Source: an uncultured Ruaniaceae bacterium
Lineage (GTDB): Bacteria; Actinomycetota; Actinomycetes; Actinomycetales; Beutenbergiaceae
Direction: 5' to 3'
Assembly: GCA_938004115.1 (NCBI GenBank)
Contig: CALKWS010000271.1
Span: 1 to 32,441, forward strand
Length of the DNA: 32,441 nt
In this document: positions 1 to 7,364 of the stretch, one piece after another
Position numbering within the stretch: position 1 is the first letter of the stretch
How the letters are laid out: each line of letters opens with the position of its first letter
Made by a program: the position numbers and the translations under genes
Notes under the pieces: model-generated
Databases searched by the model: none
What the model saw: only the letters and a program-made list of their open reading frames with translations
What the model was told of the DNA's origin: nothing

Positions 1-58
1 GGCGGGAGTGAGGCTCGCACCGCGAACGGCGGCGCGGCGGGAGTGAGGCTCGCACCGC
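1..58. repeat. Two-copy 23-bp direct repeat
   Basis: The 23-bp unit that begins GGCGGGAGTGAGG occurs at 1-23 and again, identical, at 36-58, a 35-bp period. The window opens inside it, so more copies may lie upstream. No reading frame across positions 1-208 looks like a protein. The rest of this 208-base stretch holds only a possible -10 hexamer (TACGCT, 118-123) ahead of the small gene at 209. Confidence 0.7.
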
Positions 59-208
59 CCACACCGCCAGCGCGGGTACCGACCGGCGCCGGACTGTCCG
101 ACCCGTCAGCACCGGGTTACGCTGGCAATCAGGTCGATCTGCACCGGCCGTCGACGCGGCCGGGTGTCGGCCTGCTGGACGTACCGACCGTGCGAGCAAG
201 GAGGAGAC

Positions 209-436
209 ATGAGCACCATCCCTGGTGATGAGTCCTGGAACGATGCCGGACTGGTCGATCCCGACGCGCACGAACCGGCCAACCTCGTGGACGAGGTGTC
301 CCGATCCTCCGCGGAGTCGGGCGAGGACTATCTTCCCGGTACGCCCAGACCCGACCTGGACGGGAACGCCGACGAGGCCGACGTGGCAGACCAGGCGGTG
401 GTCGTGCCGCATACCCCGGAGGATCCCGACCTTTGA
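209..436 (+). CDS. Small acidic hypothetical protein (75 aa)
   Basis: I do not recognise this gene with certainty. It encodes a 75-residue, strongly acidic protein rich in Asp, Glu and Pro, with no membrane segment, cysteine pair or catalytic motif, so it is probably cytosolic and largely disordered. The start at 209 has a very good ribosome binding site (AAGGAGG, 198-204); an in-frame ATG at 164 lacks one. The C-terminal stretch NADEADVADQAVVVP resembles the tails of short acidic actinobacterial proteins (DUF5709-like), but that is from memory and weak. It stands alone ahead of smc, followed by a hairpin. I infer that it is a real gene from the ribosome binding site and the uninterrupted acidic composition; no function is proposed. 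Confidence 0.6.
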   Translation: MSTIPGDESWNDAGLVDPDAHEPANLVDEVSRSSAESGEDYLPGTPRPDLDGNADEADVADQAVVVPHTPEDPDL

Positions 437-469
437 GGTGTGTGATCCCGACCTGACCCGCCCGCGGTA

Positions 470-488
470 GCGGCGACCCGATCGCCGC
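470..488 (+). terminator. Hairpin after the small acidic gene
   Basis: GCGGCGA (470-476) and TCGCCGC (482-488) form a perfect 7-bp stem with a 5-nt loop, 34 bases after the stop at 436. There is no U-tract, as is common in actinobacterial terminator-like hairpins. It separates the small gene from smc. Confidence 0.45.
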
Positions 489-553
489 ACCCGCGCATGC
501 CCGGGAGGTGTCAGCACGGGCCCGATGAGCCCCCGGGGGCCGGCGGGCGCCGT

Positions 554-559
554 TAGAGT
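554..559 (+). promoter_or_regulatory. -10 element for a leaderless smc transcript
   Basis: TAGAGT lies 7 bases before the smc GTG at 567, and no Shine-Dalgarno sequence precedes that GTG. In actinobacteria this spacing usually means transcription begins at or next to the start codon. I see no clear -35 element. Confidence 0.5.
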
Positions 560-566
560 GACCGTC

Positions 567-3500
567 GTGCACCTGAAGACGTTGACGCTGCGTGGTTTCA
601 AGTCGTTCGCCTCGGCGACCACGTTGCACCTGGAGCCCGGCATCACCTGCGTGGTGGGCCCCAACGGCTCGGGGAAGTCCAACGTCGTCGATGCCCTGGC
701 GTGGGTGATGGGGGAGCAGGGGGCAAAGTCCCTGCGCGGCGGGGCGATGGCCGATGTGATCTTCGCCGGCACCTCCAAGCGCCCGCCGCTGGGCCGGGCG
801 GAGGTCTCCCTCACGATCGACAACTCCGACGGGCTCCTGCCGATCGAGTACTCGGAGGTGACGATCTCCCGCACCCTGTTCTCCGGGGGCGCCTCGGAGT
901 ACGCGATCAACAACACCCCATGCCGGCTGCTGGACATCCAGGACCTGCTCTCGGACACCGGGATGGGCCGGGAGATGCACGTCATCGTGGGACAGGGACG
1001 GCTGGACTCGGTGCTGCAGGCCAGCCCGGAGGAACGCCGGCACTTCATCGAGGAAGCCGCCGGCATCCTCAAGCACCGCCGCCGCAAGGAGCGCGCGCTG
1101 CGCAAACTGGAGACGATGTCGGCGAACCTGGCCCGGGTCAGCGACCTGTCCGCCGAGATCCGCCGCCAACTGGGCCCGCTGGCCAAACAGGCCGATGTGG
1201 CCCGCCGGGCGCAGGTGGTGCAGGTGGACCTGCGCGATGCCCGCGCGAGGCTGCTGGCCGATGACCTCGTGCAGTTGACCTCCGCCCTGGCCCAGGAGAT
1301 CGCCGATGAGACGGCGATCCGGGACGAGCGCGAACAGGTCGAGGCAGCCCAGGAGAGCCGACGACGACGACTGGCCGCACTGGAGGCCGAGGCAGCCGCG
1401 GCCGCACCCCGGCTGAGTGAGGCGACCGAGACCTGGTACCGGTTGTCCAGCCTGCGGGAACGGTTACGCGGCACCGCGACCCTGGCCGCCGAACGCACCA
1501 GGTTGCTCGGTTCACCTGACGAACCCGAACAGGGGCAGGACCCGGAGGACCTGGAGCACCAGGCCCGGCAGACGCGCCAGGCCGAGGCCGATCTGCGCCG
1601 GGAACTGGACCAGGCTCAGGAGAAACTGGACGCGGCCCAGTCGGCCCGCAAGGCCGCCGAGGCTGCGGCGGCCGATGCCGAGCGGGAACTGGCCGCGGTG
1701 CACCGCGGCGTCGCCGACCGCCGGGAGGGCCTGGCCAAGCTCACCGGGCAGGTCGGGGCCCGGCGCAGCCGCCTGGAAGGCATCGAGTCCGAACTGGCGC
1801 GGCTGCGCGACGATCTGCAGGACGCCGAACGCCGGCACGAGGAGGCCCGGGCCGGGTTCGCCGAACTGGAACAGACCGTCGTCGGCGCCCAGGAGGGGGA
1901 GGAGGGTCTGGACGCCGCCCACGAAGCGGCCTTGCAGGCCCTCGAGGAGGCCCGGGCCACGGTCGCCGAACTCACCGACGCCGAGCGGACCGCAGAGGCC
2001 GACCGGTCCACCTGGGAGGCGCGTCGGGATGCCCTGGACCTGTCGATGGCGCGTAAGGACGGCACCGGCACCTTGCTCGGCGAGGAGGGACCGGCCGGCG
2101 TGCTCGGACCGCTGGCGGACCGGATCAGCATCGAGCCGGGGTACGAGAACGCCATCGCAGCCGCACTCGGTCCGCTGGCGGATGCCGCTGCGGTGGAGTC
2201 GGTGGACGCCGGCGTCGACGGGGTACGGCTGGTGCGGGACAAGGACGCCGGGCAGGCCCAGATGGTCGTGGCCGCCGCGCCGGTACCCGGCGGTACCGCC
2301 GGGGACGCGCCGCGCGGGCGGTGGGCCCGGGACCTGATCACCACCGGGGAGGCGTTGCGACCCTCGATCGACGCGCTGCTCGACGGGGTCGTGGTGGTCC
2401 AGGACCTCGGCGAGGCACGGCGGCTCATCGCCGACCACGACCTCATCGCCGTCACCACCGACGGGGACGTGGTGTCCCGCACCCATATCCGTGGCGGTTC
2501 CAGCGGGGGACCCTCAGTGCTCGAGCTCCACGCGGCACGCGAGGAGGCCGATCAGAAACTGCACGACGCCGTCGCGCGGGCCGAACAGGCACGATTCGCC
2601 CTCGGGCCGGCACGTGAGCGGGTGGAGAACGCCCAGCGCGAGGTCGACGCCACCCTGACGGCATTGCACGAGTCCGACGCACAACTGGCGGCCGTCGCCG
2701 AGAAACTCGGCCACTTCCAGTCCGTGATGCGTGCCGCCGCCGGCGAGACCGAGCGGACCCGACGGGCAATCGAGGACGCCGAGGGGACGCACCGGACCGT
2801 CGCGGCCGAACTCGCCGACCTGGCCGACCGGTTGGAACGAGCGCAGGCCGAACCCGATGAGGGCGGTACGGATGTGGAGGGCGCAACCGCCAGAAGAGAC
2901 GCGACCGCACAGGAGGCGACCGCCGCCCGAGGGGCGGAGACCGAGGCCCGGTTGCTGCTGCGCACCATCGAGGAACGAGTGCGCGCGATCTCCTCCCGTG
3001 CCGAATCGCTGGAGCGGGCCGCGGCAACCGAACGCCACGCACGCGAGGTCGCCGCCGAACGGGCCCGGCGCCGAGCAGAACAGGCCACGATCGCCGCGCA
3101 GGTCCACGACGGTGCGCAGACCGCGTTGCAGCACCTGGAACGGTCCTTGTCCCTGGCCCAGCAGCGCCGGGAGCAGGCCGAAGCCGAACGTGCCGAGCGT
3201 GAGGAGGCCCTGCGCCTGGTGCGGGCGGAACTGGACGAACTGTCCGCCCGGCACGCCGAGCTCACCGATGTGGTGCACCGCGACGAGGTGGCACGTGCGC
3301 AACAGAAACTACGGATCGAGCAACTCGAGCAGCGCGCCATCGAGGAACTCGGTTTGGACCCCGAGGTGCTCGTCGCCGAGTACGGGCCGGATCAGCTCAT
3401 TCCCCCGGTTCCCCAGCCCGGGGCCGAGGAGGAGACCGCCGAGCCCCGTCCGTACGTGCGGGCCGAACAGGAGAAGCGGTACAAGGCAGCGCAGCGGGCG

Positions 3501-4112
3501 CTGGCGCTGCTGGGCAAGGTGAACCCGTTGGCCCTGGAGGAGCACGCGGCACTGGAAGAGCGCCACCAGTTCCTCACCGAACAGTTGGCGGACTTGAAGA
3601 AGTCGAAGGCAGACCTGCTGCAGATCATCGCCGAGATCGATGACCGCGTCGAAGAGGTGTTCACCGCCGCCTACCACGACACCGCCGCGCAGTTCGAGGA
3701 GGTCTTCGCCCGGCTGTTCCCCGGCGGCCAGGGCCGCTTGGTGCTCACCGACCCGGACGACATGCTCACCACCGGTGTGGACGTGCACGCCCAGCCCCCG
3801 GGGAAGAAGATCAACCGGCTGTCGTTGCTCTCCGGCGGGGAACGGTCGCTGACGGCGGTGGCGATGCTGATCGCGATCTTCAAGGCCCGCCCCAGCCCGT
3901 TCTACGTCATGGACGAGGTGGAGGCCGCCTTGGACGACGTCAACCTGGGGCGGTTGCTGGAGATCTTCACCGAACTGCGCAACGATTCCCAACTGATCGT
4001 CATCACCCACCAGAAGCGCACCATGGAGATCGCCGATGCGCTCTACGGGGTCAGCATGCGGGGCGACGGCGTGACCCAGGTGATCTCCCAGCGGATCCGC
4101 CAGGACGCCTGA
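567..4112 (+). CDS. smc: Chromosome segregation protein SMC
   Basis: SMC is the ATPase of the bacterial condensin complex with ScpA and ScpB; it holds and compacts DNA and helps origin segregation. The 1181-residue product has the full family layout. The Walker A motif GPNGSGKS is at 31-38. A long Ala/Glu/Arg-rich coiled coil follows, interrupted by a hinge at roughly 510-645. A second coil leads to the C-terminal head with the LSGGER signature near 1090 and Walker B at FYVMDEVEAALDD. The GTG at 567 gives the usual N-terminus (HLKTLTLRGFKSFA). A start at 525 would add 14 residues with no family match and no ribosome binding site. The gene appears to be transcribed alone and ends at a hairpin. 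Nothing is missing; the length is normal. Confidence 0.97.
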   Translation: MHLKTLTLRGFKSFASATTLHLEPGITCVVGPNGSGKSNVVDALAWVMGEQGAKSLRGGAMADVIFAGTSKRPPLGRAEVSLTIDNSDGLLPIEYSEVTISRTLFSGGASEYAINNTPCRLLDIQDLLSDTGMGREMHVIVGQGRLDSVLQASPEERRHFIEEAAGILKHRRRKERALRKLETMSANLARVSDLSAEIRRQLGPLAKQADVARRAQVVQVDLRDARARLLADDLVQLTSALAQEIADETAIRDEREQVEAAQESRRRRLAALEAEAAAAAPRLSEATETWYRLSSLRERLRGTATLAAERTRLLGSPDEPEQGQDPEDLEHQARQTRQAEADLRRELDQAQEKLDAAQSARKAAEAAAADAERELAAVHRGVADRREGLAKLTGQVGARRSRLEGIESELARLRDDLQDAERRHEEARAGFAELEQTVVGAQEGEEGLDAAHEAALQALEEARATVAELTDAERTAEADRSTWEARRDALDLSMARKDGTGTLLGEEGPAGVLGPLADRISIEPGYENAIAAALGPLADAAAVESVDAGVDGVRLVRDKDAGQAQMVVAAAPVPGGTAGDAPRGRWARDLITTGEALRPSIDALLDGVVVVQDLGEARRLIADHDLIAVTTDGDVVSRTHIRGGSSGGPSVLELHAAREEADQKLHDAVARAEQARFALGPARERVENAQREVDATLTALHESDAQLAAVAEKLGHFQSVMRAAAGETERTRRAIEDAEGTHRTVAAELADLADRLERAQAEPDEGGTDVEGATARRDATAQEATAARGAETEARLLLRTIEERVRAISSRAESLERAAATERHAREVAAERARRRAEQATIAAQVHDGAQTALQHLERSLSLAQQRREQAEAERAEREEALRLVRAELDELSARHAELTDVVHRDEVARAQQKLRIEQLEQRAIEELGLDPEVLVAEYGPDQLIPPVPQPGAEEETAEPRPYVRAEQEKRYKAAQRALALLGKVNPLALEEHAALEERHQFLTEQLADLKKSKADLLQIIAEIDDRVEEVFTAAYHDTAAQFEEVFARLFPGGQGRLVLTDPDDMLTTGVDVHAQPPGKKINRLSLLSGGERSLTAVAMLIAIFKARPSPFYVMDEVEAALDDVNLGRLLEIFTELRNDSQLIVITHQKRTMEIADALYGVSMRGDGVTQVISQRIRQDA

Positions 4113-4142
4113 GCGGGCGAACCCCGCACGCCGCGACGTACC

Positions 4143-4163
4143 CGGTGCCTGGGTCAGGCACCG
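4143..4163 (+). terminator. Hairpin terminator after smc
   Basis: CGGTGCCTG (4143-4151) and CAGGCACCG (4155-4163) form a perfect 9-bp stem with a GGT loop, 30 bases after the smc stop. There is no U-run. The near-palindrome ATGTGCGGCACAT follows at 4164-4176. Confidence 0.55.
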
Positions 4164-4234
4164 ATGTGCGGCACATCACCGGTCGCACCCCGCACGAACC
4201 GGCGCTCCGGAGGGCGTGCGGGCATGCCTGTGCC

Positions 4235-4240
4235 GATAAT
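4235..4240 (+). promoter_or_regulatory. -10 element of the small membrane protein gene
   Basis: GATAAT ends 6 bases before the ATG at 4247, a leaderless arrangement. It is one of the closest matches to the -10 consensus in the window. No good -35 is visible. Confidence 0.5.
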
Positions 4241-4246
4241 GCTGGT

Positions 4247-4531
4247 ATGTGGAGCGCTACCGCCGTCATCGTCCTCGCTGCCCTGGCCGCCGCGGTGGTG
4301 GCGGCGGTGCTGCTACGGGCACACACTCCGCCGTCGGGCTATCGGGCGTTGATCCGGGACGCCTTCGCCACCCGGGCTGAGCGCCGGGGGCCGCAGGCTC
4401 CCCAGTGGCGCGAGGAGCCCGGGGAGGAACTGGGGCTGGAGGACTTGCACACCTTCGCCGAATCGGGGCCGGGCTATGAGGTCGCCCCTGATCTGCGCGA
4501 GGTGTTCCGGCGCCACCTGCACCGGCACTGA
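4247..4531 (+). CDS. Small single-pass membrane protein (94 aa)
   Basis: This is a hypothetical protein. Residues 4-22 form one hydrophobic Ala/Val/Leu-rich helix directly after the start, without a cleavage site, so it is likely anchored with an outside N-terminus and a cytoplasmic tail of about 70 residues. The tail is charged, first basic, then Glu-rich with GEELGLEDLHTF, ending in RRHLHRH. I recognise no domain. The start at 4247 is chosen from the -10 element six bases upstream and because the membrane segment begins there; an in-frame ATG at 4145 would add 34 residues that overlap the smc terminator hairpin. It sits between smc and ftsY, each with its own signals, so it is probably expressed alone. 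It is convincing as a gene, but no function can be assigned. Confidence 0.65.
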   Translation: MWSATAVIVLAALAAAVVAAVLLRAHTPPSGYRALIRDAFATRAERRGPQAPQWREEPGEELGLEDLHTFAESGPGYEVAPDLREVFRRHLHRH

Positions 4532-4533
4532 CC

Positions 4534-4552
4534 CCACCGGCCGCCGGGGTGG
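4534..4552 (+). terminator. Imperfect hairpin after the small membrane protein gene
   Basis: CCACC (4534-4538) can pair with GGTGG (4548-4552), with two further inner G-C pairs and a small bulge, starting three bases after the stop. It is G+C-rich and has no U-tract, so it is plausible but not strong. Confidence 0.35.
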
Positions 4553-4578
4553 TGCCCAGTGCCCGGTTCACCATCGGG

Positions 4579-4605
4579 GTACCGGGCTGCGGGTTCGCAG
4601 GTACC
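4579..4605 (+). other. Stem-loop upstream of ftsY
   Basis: GGTACC occurs at 4579-4584 and 4600-4605 and can pair with itself. Inside it, CTGCG (4587-4591) pairs with CGCAG (4596-4600) around a GGTT loop; the G at 4600 is shared, so both stems cannot be complete at once. It lies 30 bases before the ftsY start and could be a terminator for the upstream gene or part of an ftsY leader. Confidence 0.35.
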
Positions 4606-4634
4606 GGCAGGTGTGGGCCACACTGGGGGATGTG

Positions 4635-5852
4635 ATGGAGAACATCTGGTTGTACCTCGTCGTCGGCCTCCTCGTCCTCGTCGTCCTGGGCATCGGGCTG
4701 TTCCAAGGGGTGCGTCGCCGGGGCGGCGGTGCACCCGAACAGCAGGACACCGCACGGCCCAGCCCTGCGCCCCCGGGGGCCGAGCCCGATGAGGAGCGAG
4801 CCGAACCCCCGGCGCCGGTCGCCACGCTGCCCGACGCACCGGAGGCCGACGCACCCGAGGTCACCGAGCCCGGGGCGCCGGCGGAACCCGAGGCCGCCCC
4901 GGCCCTGGAGCGTCCGGAGGCGCCGGCCACCCGGATGGCCAGGCTCCGCGACCGGTTGGCCCGCTCCGGTGCCCTGGGGAGCACACTGCTGAACCTGCTC
5001 TCCAAGGACTCCCTGAGCGAGGCCGACTGGGAGGAGATCGAGGAGACCCTGCTCCTGGCCGATGTGGGAGCCGGACCGACGGATGAGCTGATGGAGGCCC
5101 TGCGCCGCCGTGCGCGCGTGGACGGGGCGAAGGATCCCCAGCAGGTGCGCGCGATGCTCCGCGAGGAACTGCTGGCGATCGTCGACCCGCAGATGGACCG
5201 GTCGTTGAAGGACACCCCCGGCATCGGCGACGACGGTGAACCGCACCCCGCGACGATCCTGGTGGTGGGCGTCAACGGCACCGGGAAGACCACCACCGTG
5301 GGCAAACTCGCCCGGATCCTGGTGGCCGAGGACAAGGACGTGTTCCTCGGCGCGGCCGACACGTTCCGCGCCGCCGCCGTGGAGCAACTGTCCACCTGGG
5401 CCGAGCGCGTCGGGGTGCCGGTGGTCCGATCCGAGCGAGAAGGCGCCGACCCGGCGTCGGTGGCGTTCGACGCCGTCAGTGCCGCGCGCGAGGCGGAGGC
5501 GGACGTGGTGATGATCGATACCGCGGGCCGGTTGCAGAACAAGGCCGGGCTGATGGATGAACTGGGCAAGATCAAACGCGTGGTCTCGCGTTCCGCGCCG
5601 GTCTCCGAGGTGCTGCTGGTGCTGGATGCGACGACCGGGCAGAACGGCATGCGTCAGGCCCAGGTGTTCGCCGAGGTGGTCGACGTCACCGGAATCGTGC
5701 TGACCAAACTGGACGGCACCGCCAAGGGCGGGATCGTGGTCGCGGTCCAACGCGAACTGGGAGTTCCGGTGAAGTTCGTCGGACTGGGCGAGGGTCCTGA
5801 TGACCTGGCCCCGTTCGACGCCGAGGACTTCGTCGACGCCCTACTGTCCTGA
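4635..5852 (+). CDS. ftsY: Signal recognition particle receptor FtsY
   Basis: FtsY is the membrane-bound GTPase that docks the Ffh-4.5S RNA-ribosome complex onto the SecYEG translocon. The product has 405 residues. An N-terminal hydrophobic helix (about residues 4-23) anchors it directly in the membrane, an actinobacterial trait. An Ala/Pro/Glu-rich acidic linker runs to about residue 95, then the NG domain. The P-loop GVNGTGKTTT starts near 212, DTAGR at 295 and TKLDG at 357. The ATG at 4635 follows GGGGGA (4625-4630) and places the membrane helix at the very start; earlier in-frame codons run through the intergenic hairpins. The gene converges on the STAS gene with only 26 bases between stops. 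The PII/amtB/glnD cluster found between ftsY and ffh in many actinobacteria is absent. Confidence 0.96.
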   Translation: MENIWLYLVVGLLVLVVLGIGLFQGVRRRGGGAPEQQDTARPSPAPPGAEPDEERAEPPAPVATLPDAPEADAPEVTEPGAPAEPEAAPALERPEAPATRMARLRDRLARSGALGSTLLNLLSKDSLSEADWEEIEETLLLADVGAGPTDELMEALRRRARVDGAKDPQQVRAMLREELLAIVDPQMDRSLKDTPGIGDDGEPHPATILVVGVNGTGKTTTVGKLARILVAEDKDVFLGAADTFRAAAVEQLSTWAERVGVPVVRSEREGADPASVAFDAVSAAREAEADVVMIDTAGRLQNKAGLMDELGKIKRVVSRSAPVSEVLLVLDATTGQNGMRQAQVFAEVVDVTGIVLTKLDGTAKGGIVVAVQRELGVPVKFVGLGEGPDDLAPFDAEDFVDALLS

Positions 5853-5878
5853 CGGGCGTGCCGTCGCGGTGCCGGCGG

Positions 5879-6283
5879 CTACTTGTCCCGGCCGTCGGTG
5901 CTCGGTACGCCGTCGGCCTGCGGCAGTCCCTCGAACCCGGGGTCCTGATCGACGATGTCGACGTCGTCGAGCACGCGCGTGACCGACAGCAGGAACAGCA
6001 CCGACTCCGGCGGGGAGATGAACCTGGGCCGGTAGTTGAGCTGGCTGCTCAGCCGGGCGATCCCGGACAAAGCCGAGGAGTCCATGAAGTTCACGTTCCG
6101 GGCGTCGATGTCCACCGGAAGGCCCAGGGACAACAACTCGCTCACCGCCTCCGCCAGGTCCGGCTCGATGGTGATGTCGATCTCGCCGGCAAGGACCAGA
6201 CGTGCCCGATCAGCAGACGTCAGAACCGCCACCGAACCAGTGTTACCGCTCTGGCTGGGCAGCAACTGGTCGGTGCCTTCCAT
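5879..6283 (-). CDS. STAS-domain protein, anti-sigma factor antagonist type
   Basis: This 134-residue protein is a single STAS domain of the SpoIIAA/RsbV type. In that family, the unphosphorylated form captures an anti-sigma kinase and frees a sigma factor. The domain spans roughly residues 18-105: a strand with LVLAGEIDI, then the helix-cap motif NFMDSSALSG, whose serines are where such antagonists are phosphorylated. An acidic tail follows. The start at 6283 is preceded on the minus strand by GAGAGGG; a longer reading to 6502 would cross the promoter region. No partner kinase or sigma gene is adjacent, so the pathway is unknown. It is divergent from the TetR gene across 233 bases that hold an AT-rich palindrome. 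The family call is secure; the role as antagonist is inferred from the DSS motif. Confidence 0.85.
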   Translation of the reverse strand: MEGTDQLLPSQSGNTGSVAVLTSADRARLVLAGEIDITIEPDLAEAVSELLSLGLPVDIDARNVNFMDSSALSGIARLSSQLNYRPRFISPPESVLFLLSVTRVLDDVDIVDQDPGFEGLPQADGVPSTDGRDK

Positions 6284-6333
6284 CAGTTCGCCCTCTCGAA
6301 TCGACGCAGCCTCGGGTGCAGGAGGCTTCTCGG

Positions 6334-6348
6334 AGTTTACAGCGTAAA
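6334..6348 (-). promoter_or_regulatory. Promoter and palindrome of the STAS gene
   Basis: Read on the minus strand, TAAACT (6339 down to 6334) is a good -10, giving a leader of about 45 bases before the STAS start. It overlaps the perfect odd palindrome TTTACAGCGTAAA (6336-6348), an AT-rich island in this GC-rich DNA. A repressor bound here would block the promoter. The neighbouring TetR-type protein is one candidate, as inference only. Confidence 0.4.
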
Positions 6349-6442
6349 TAGGTCCGCAGGTACCGGTTGGGACCGATCTCACCACGTGGTCGCCTGCGGA
6401 CGCCCGACCCGCAGGTCCCTGGCCCGGCCCGGTGGCCGGCTT

Positions 6443-6459
6443 CATCCTCCTTTCGGATG
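6443..6459. promoter_or_regulatory. Inverted repeat in front of the TetR gene
   Basis: CATCC (6443-6447) and GGATG (6455-6459) form an inverted repeat with a 7-base spacer, about 60 bases before the TetR start. Its 17-bp size suits a TetR dimer, but 5-bp arms are weak evidence in GC-rich DNA. Confidence 0.25.
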
Positions 6460-6516
6460 CAGGAGAGCGGACCGGGCTGCAAGAATAGGCCGGGTACGGC
6501 ACGCGAGGGAGGGGCG

Positions 6517-7266
6517 ATGGTCCGCGTAAGCGGCGAACGCGGGAGAGATGCGCAAGCGGACGCTGTGTCCGAACGCGCCGCCCTGACGCGGGAGCAGATC
6601 GTCGGCACCGCGATATCGCTGGTGGACAACGAGGGTGTGGGGGCCTTGAGTATGCGGCGCCTCGGTGCGCAGATGGGCGTCGAGGCGATGGCGCTGTACC
6701 GCTACGTGGACGGCCGGGAGGGCCTGCTGGACGCCATGGTGGACTCGGTCACCGCCCCGGTGGAGTCGGTCGCGGCCGGTCCTGCGGATTCCAGCCGCGG
6801 CGGATGGCGCGGCTACCTGTGGCGGCTGGCTCACCACATGCGGGACCTGGCCATCCGGCACCCCCACATCTTTCCCCTCATCGCCACGCGCCACCCTGCC
6901 GCTCCCTGGTTGCGGCCGCCGCTGCGGAACCTGGACATGGTCGAGGAGTTCCTGGACACCCTGCTGAGCAGCGGCTTCGACCAGCACCAGGCCGCCACGG
7001 TGTACCGGGGATTCGCCAGTTTCCTGCTCGGCCACCTGCTGCTCACCGCAGCCCAGGAGGCGAACCAGGGGAAGGTGTCCGGGGGGCGCCCCGCGCCTCG
7101 CTCGGTCCAGGACCTCGGGGACTATCCGCGGATCCGGGAGATGGAGGACCTCCTGGGGCATTCCGACAGCGATGCGGAAGAGTTCGCCGAGGCTCTGGAG
7201 GATCTGCTCGAGGTGATCGCGGCGACCGCGGGGGAGCCGGACGCCGGGCGCGTGCGCACGCGCTGA
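6517..7266 (+). CDS. TetR-family transcriptional regulator
   Basis: This 249-residue protein is a dimeric repressor-type regulator. The N-terminal helix-turn-helix lies at about residues 22-70: REQIVGTAISLV, then SMRRLGAQMGVEAMALYRYV, the recognition helix with the usual LY.Y ending. The larger C-terminal part is helical and resembles the TetR_C class seen in TetR-like drug-responsive regulators; the ligand cannot be read from sequence. The start at 6517 has a strong ribosome binding site (GAGGGAGGGG, 6505-6514). It is divergent from the STAS gene and followed by ffh, so no efflux pump or enzyme adjoins it. Likely targets are its own promoter and possibly the STAS promoter. STAS and TetR together look like an insertion into the otherwise conserved ftsY-ffh interval. 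Confidence 0.88.
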   Translation: MVRVSGERGRDAQADAVSERAALTREQIVGTAISLVDNEGVGALSMRRLGAQMGVEAMALYRYVDGREGLLDAMVDSVTAPVESVAAGPADSSRGGWRGYLWRLAHHMRDLAIRHPHIFPLIATRHPAAPWLRPPLRNLDMVEEFLDTLLSSGFDQHQAATVYRGFASFLLGHLLLTAAQEANQGKVSGGRPAPRSVQDLGDYPRIREMEDLLGHSDSDAEEFAEALEDLLEVIAATAGEPDAGRVRTR

Positions 7267-7276
7267 CCCTGGGCCT

Positions 7277-7288
7277 GCCCGATCGGGC
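7277..7288. promoter_or_regulatory. Palindrome GCCCGATCGGGC upstream of ffh
   Basis: A perfect 12-bp palindrome lies just after the TetR stop and 26 bases before the candidate ffh -10. Its core CCCGATCGGG recurs directly in front of the rpsB promoter at 24675-24684. It could be a shared operator or a coincidence of GC-rich DNA. Confidence 0.3.
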
Positions 7289-7314
7289 CCGGCCACTCCC
7301 CGCCCGGGACGGCG

Positions 7315-7320
7315 TATCCT
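7315..7320 (+). promoter_or_regulatory. Candidate ffh -10 element
   Basis: TATCCT lies 44 bases before the ffh start codon and would give a leader of about 38 bases containing the GAGGAAG ribosome binding site (7353-7359). No convincing -35 is visible. Confidence 0.4.
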
Positions 7321-7364
7321 GACCAGAGTCCCGCAACGTGAGGTCGAGTTTCGAGGAAGTGCCA

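Noticed and set aside
1..58. Possible CRISPR array from the repeated 23-mer
   Set aside because: Only two copies with a 12-base gap are visible, too short for spacers, and there are no cas genes in the window.
129..1169. Long open frame on the minus strand over the small gene and smc
   Set aside because: It lies opposite the conserved smc head domain, has an Arg/Pro/Gly-rich product without motifs, and no ribosome binding site; such antisense frames are normal in high-GC DNA.
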